41,125 bases of DNA from Bacteroidales bacterium. GTDB lineage: Bacteria; Bacteroidota; Bacteroidia; Bacteroidales; JAADJA01. The stretch is from the NCBI GenBank assembly GCA_020438105.1, contig JAGQVE010000036.1, positions 1 through 41,125 on the forward strand, written 5' to 3'. Under the pieces are notes generated by a model that worked only from the letters and a program-made list of their open reading frames with translations, was not told the DNA's origin and searched no databases. Shown in pieces: positions 41,087 through 41,125 of this stretch (position 1 is the stretch's first letter; each line of letters starts with the position of its first letter). Position numbers and translations under genes: made by a program.

Positions 41087-41125
41087 ATGGCAGGCAAAAG
41101 GATCGAACGAAAGAAAAAAACGGTG
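41087..41125 (+). CDS. Start of a further gene, cut by the window end
   Basis: An ATG follows the amidotransferase stop with no gap and opens 13 codons in frame to the window edge, reading MAGKRIERKKKTV. The short lysine- and arginine-rich start has no signal peptide. Immediate adjacency suggests translational coupling with the amidotransferase, but nothing more can be said about the product. Confidence 0.45.
   Translation, partial: MAGKRIERKKKTV

Overview
The window looks like chromosomal DNA from a member of the Bacteroidota, probably an anaerobic Bacteroidales or Marinilabiliales relative. Three things suggest this. At least seven secreted proteins end in a type IX secretion (T9SS) type A sorting domain with FPNP-like and GxY(L/I)(V/L) motifs. 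Many start codons are preceded by TAnnTTTG-like -7 boxes rather than Shine-Dalgarno sites. A TPP riboswitch controls a TonB-dependent receptor, an arrangement typical of the phylum. The assignment is inferred from gene content; there is no rRNA or tRNA gene here.

Layout: 1-5114 is a tandem array of four or more paralogous secreted proteins with leucine-rich, receptor-L-domain-like repeats and T9SS tails, followed by a lipoprotein (5178-6182). 6313-12713 is an operon-like run: a large BNR/VPS10-like beta-propeller protein, a DUF1343/NamZ-type muramidase and a TMTC-like membrane glycosyltransferase with TPRs. 12714-13402 holds a lone DUF559 (Vsr-like) endonuclease gene and palindromic intergenic repeats. 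13403-18679 carries an MtfA-like peptidase with a SEC-C tail, then two divergent secreted proteins (one an M14 carboxypeptidase) that share an unnamed ~220-residue C-terminal module, and a small T9SS protein. 18806-22111 is mostly a leftward cluster: DHFR/RibD-like reductase, AmmeMemoRadiSam-type radical SAM enzyme, T9SS protein and a lone TfoX C-terminal domain. 22273-23701 has a GT2 glycosyltransferase and aroQ overlapping tail to tail.

23779-26489 is a TPP riboswitch with an unusually long P3 arm and its TonB-dependent receptor, probably a thiamine uptake channel. 26492-31698 contains two large soluble PAS sensor kinases. 31827-37828 has a LamG T9SS protein and a divergent pair of secreted peptidases (M1 aminopeptidase and DPP-IV-like S9). 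37937-41125 has a CREST/alkaline-ceramidase-like membrane protein, a 23-bp tandem repeat, an Fe-S protein with a substituted cluster ligand, a hairpin-rich repeat region, a cupin, a class I glutamine amidotransferase and the start of a further gene.

Taken together the gene set suits a polymer-degrading, surface-active bacterium: exported peptidases, a muramidase, adhesin-like T9SS proteins, vitamin uptake and two-component sensing. I see no phage, CRISPR array, insertion sequence or tRNA. The least explained items are the mosaic leucine-rich paralog array, the shared C-terminal module ending in QVP(D/E), and the long insertion in the TPP riboswitch.
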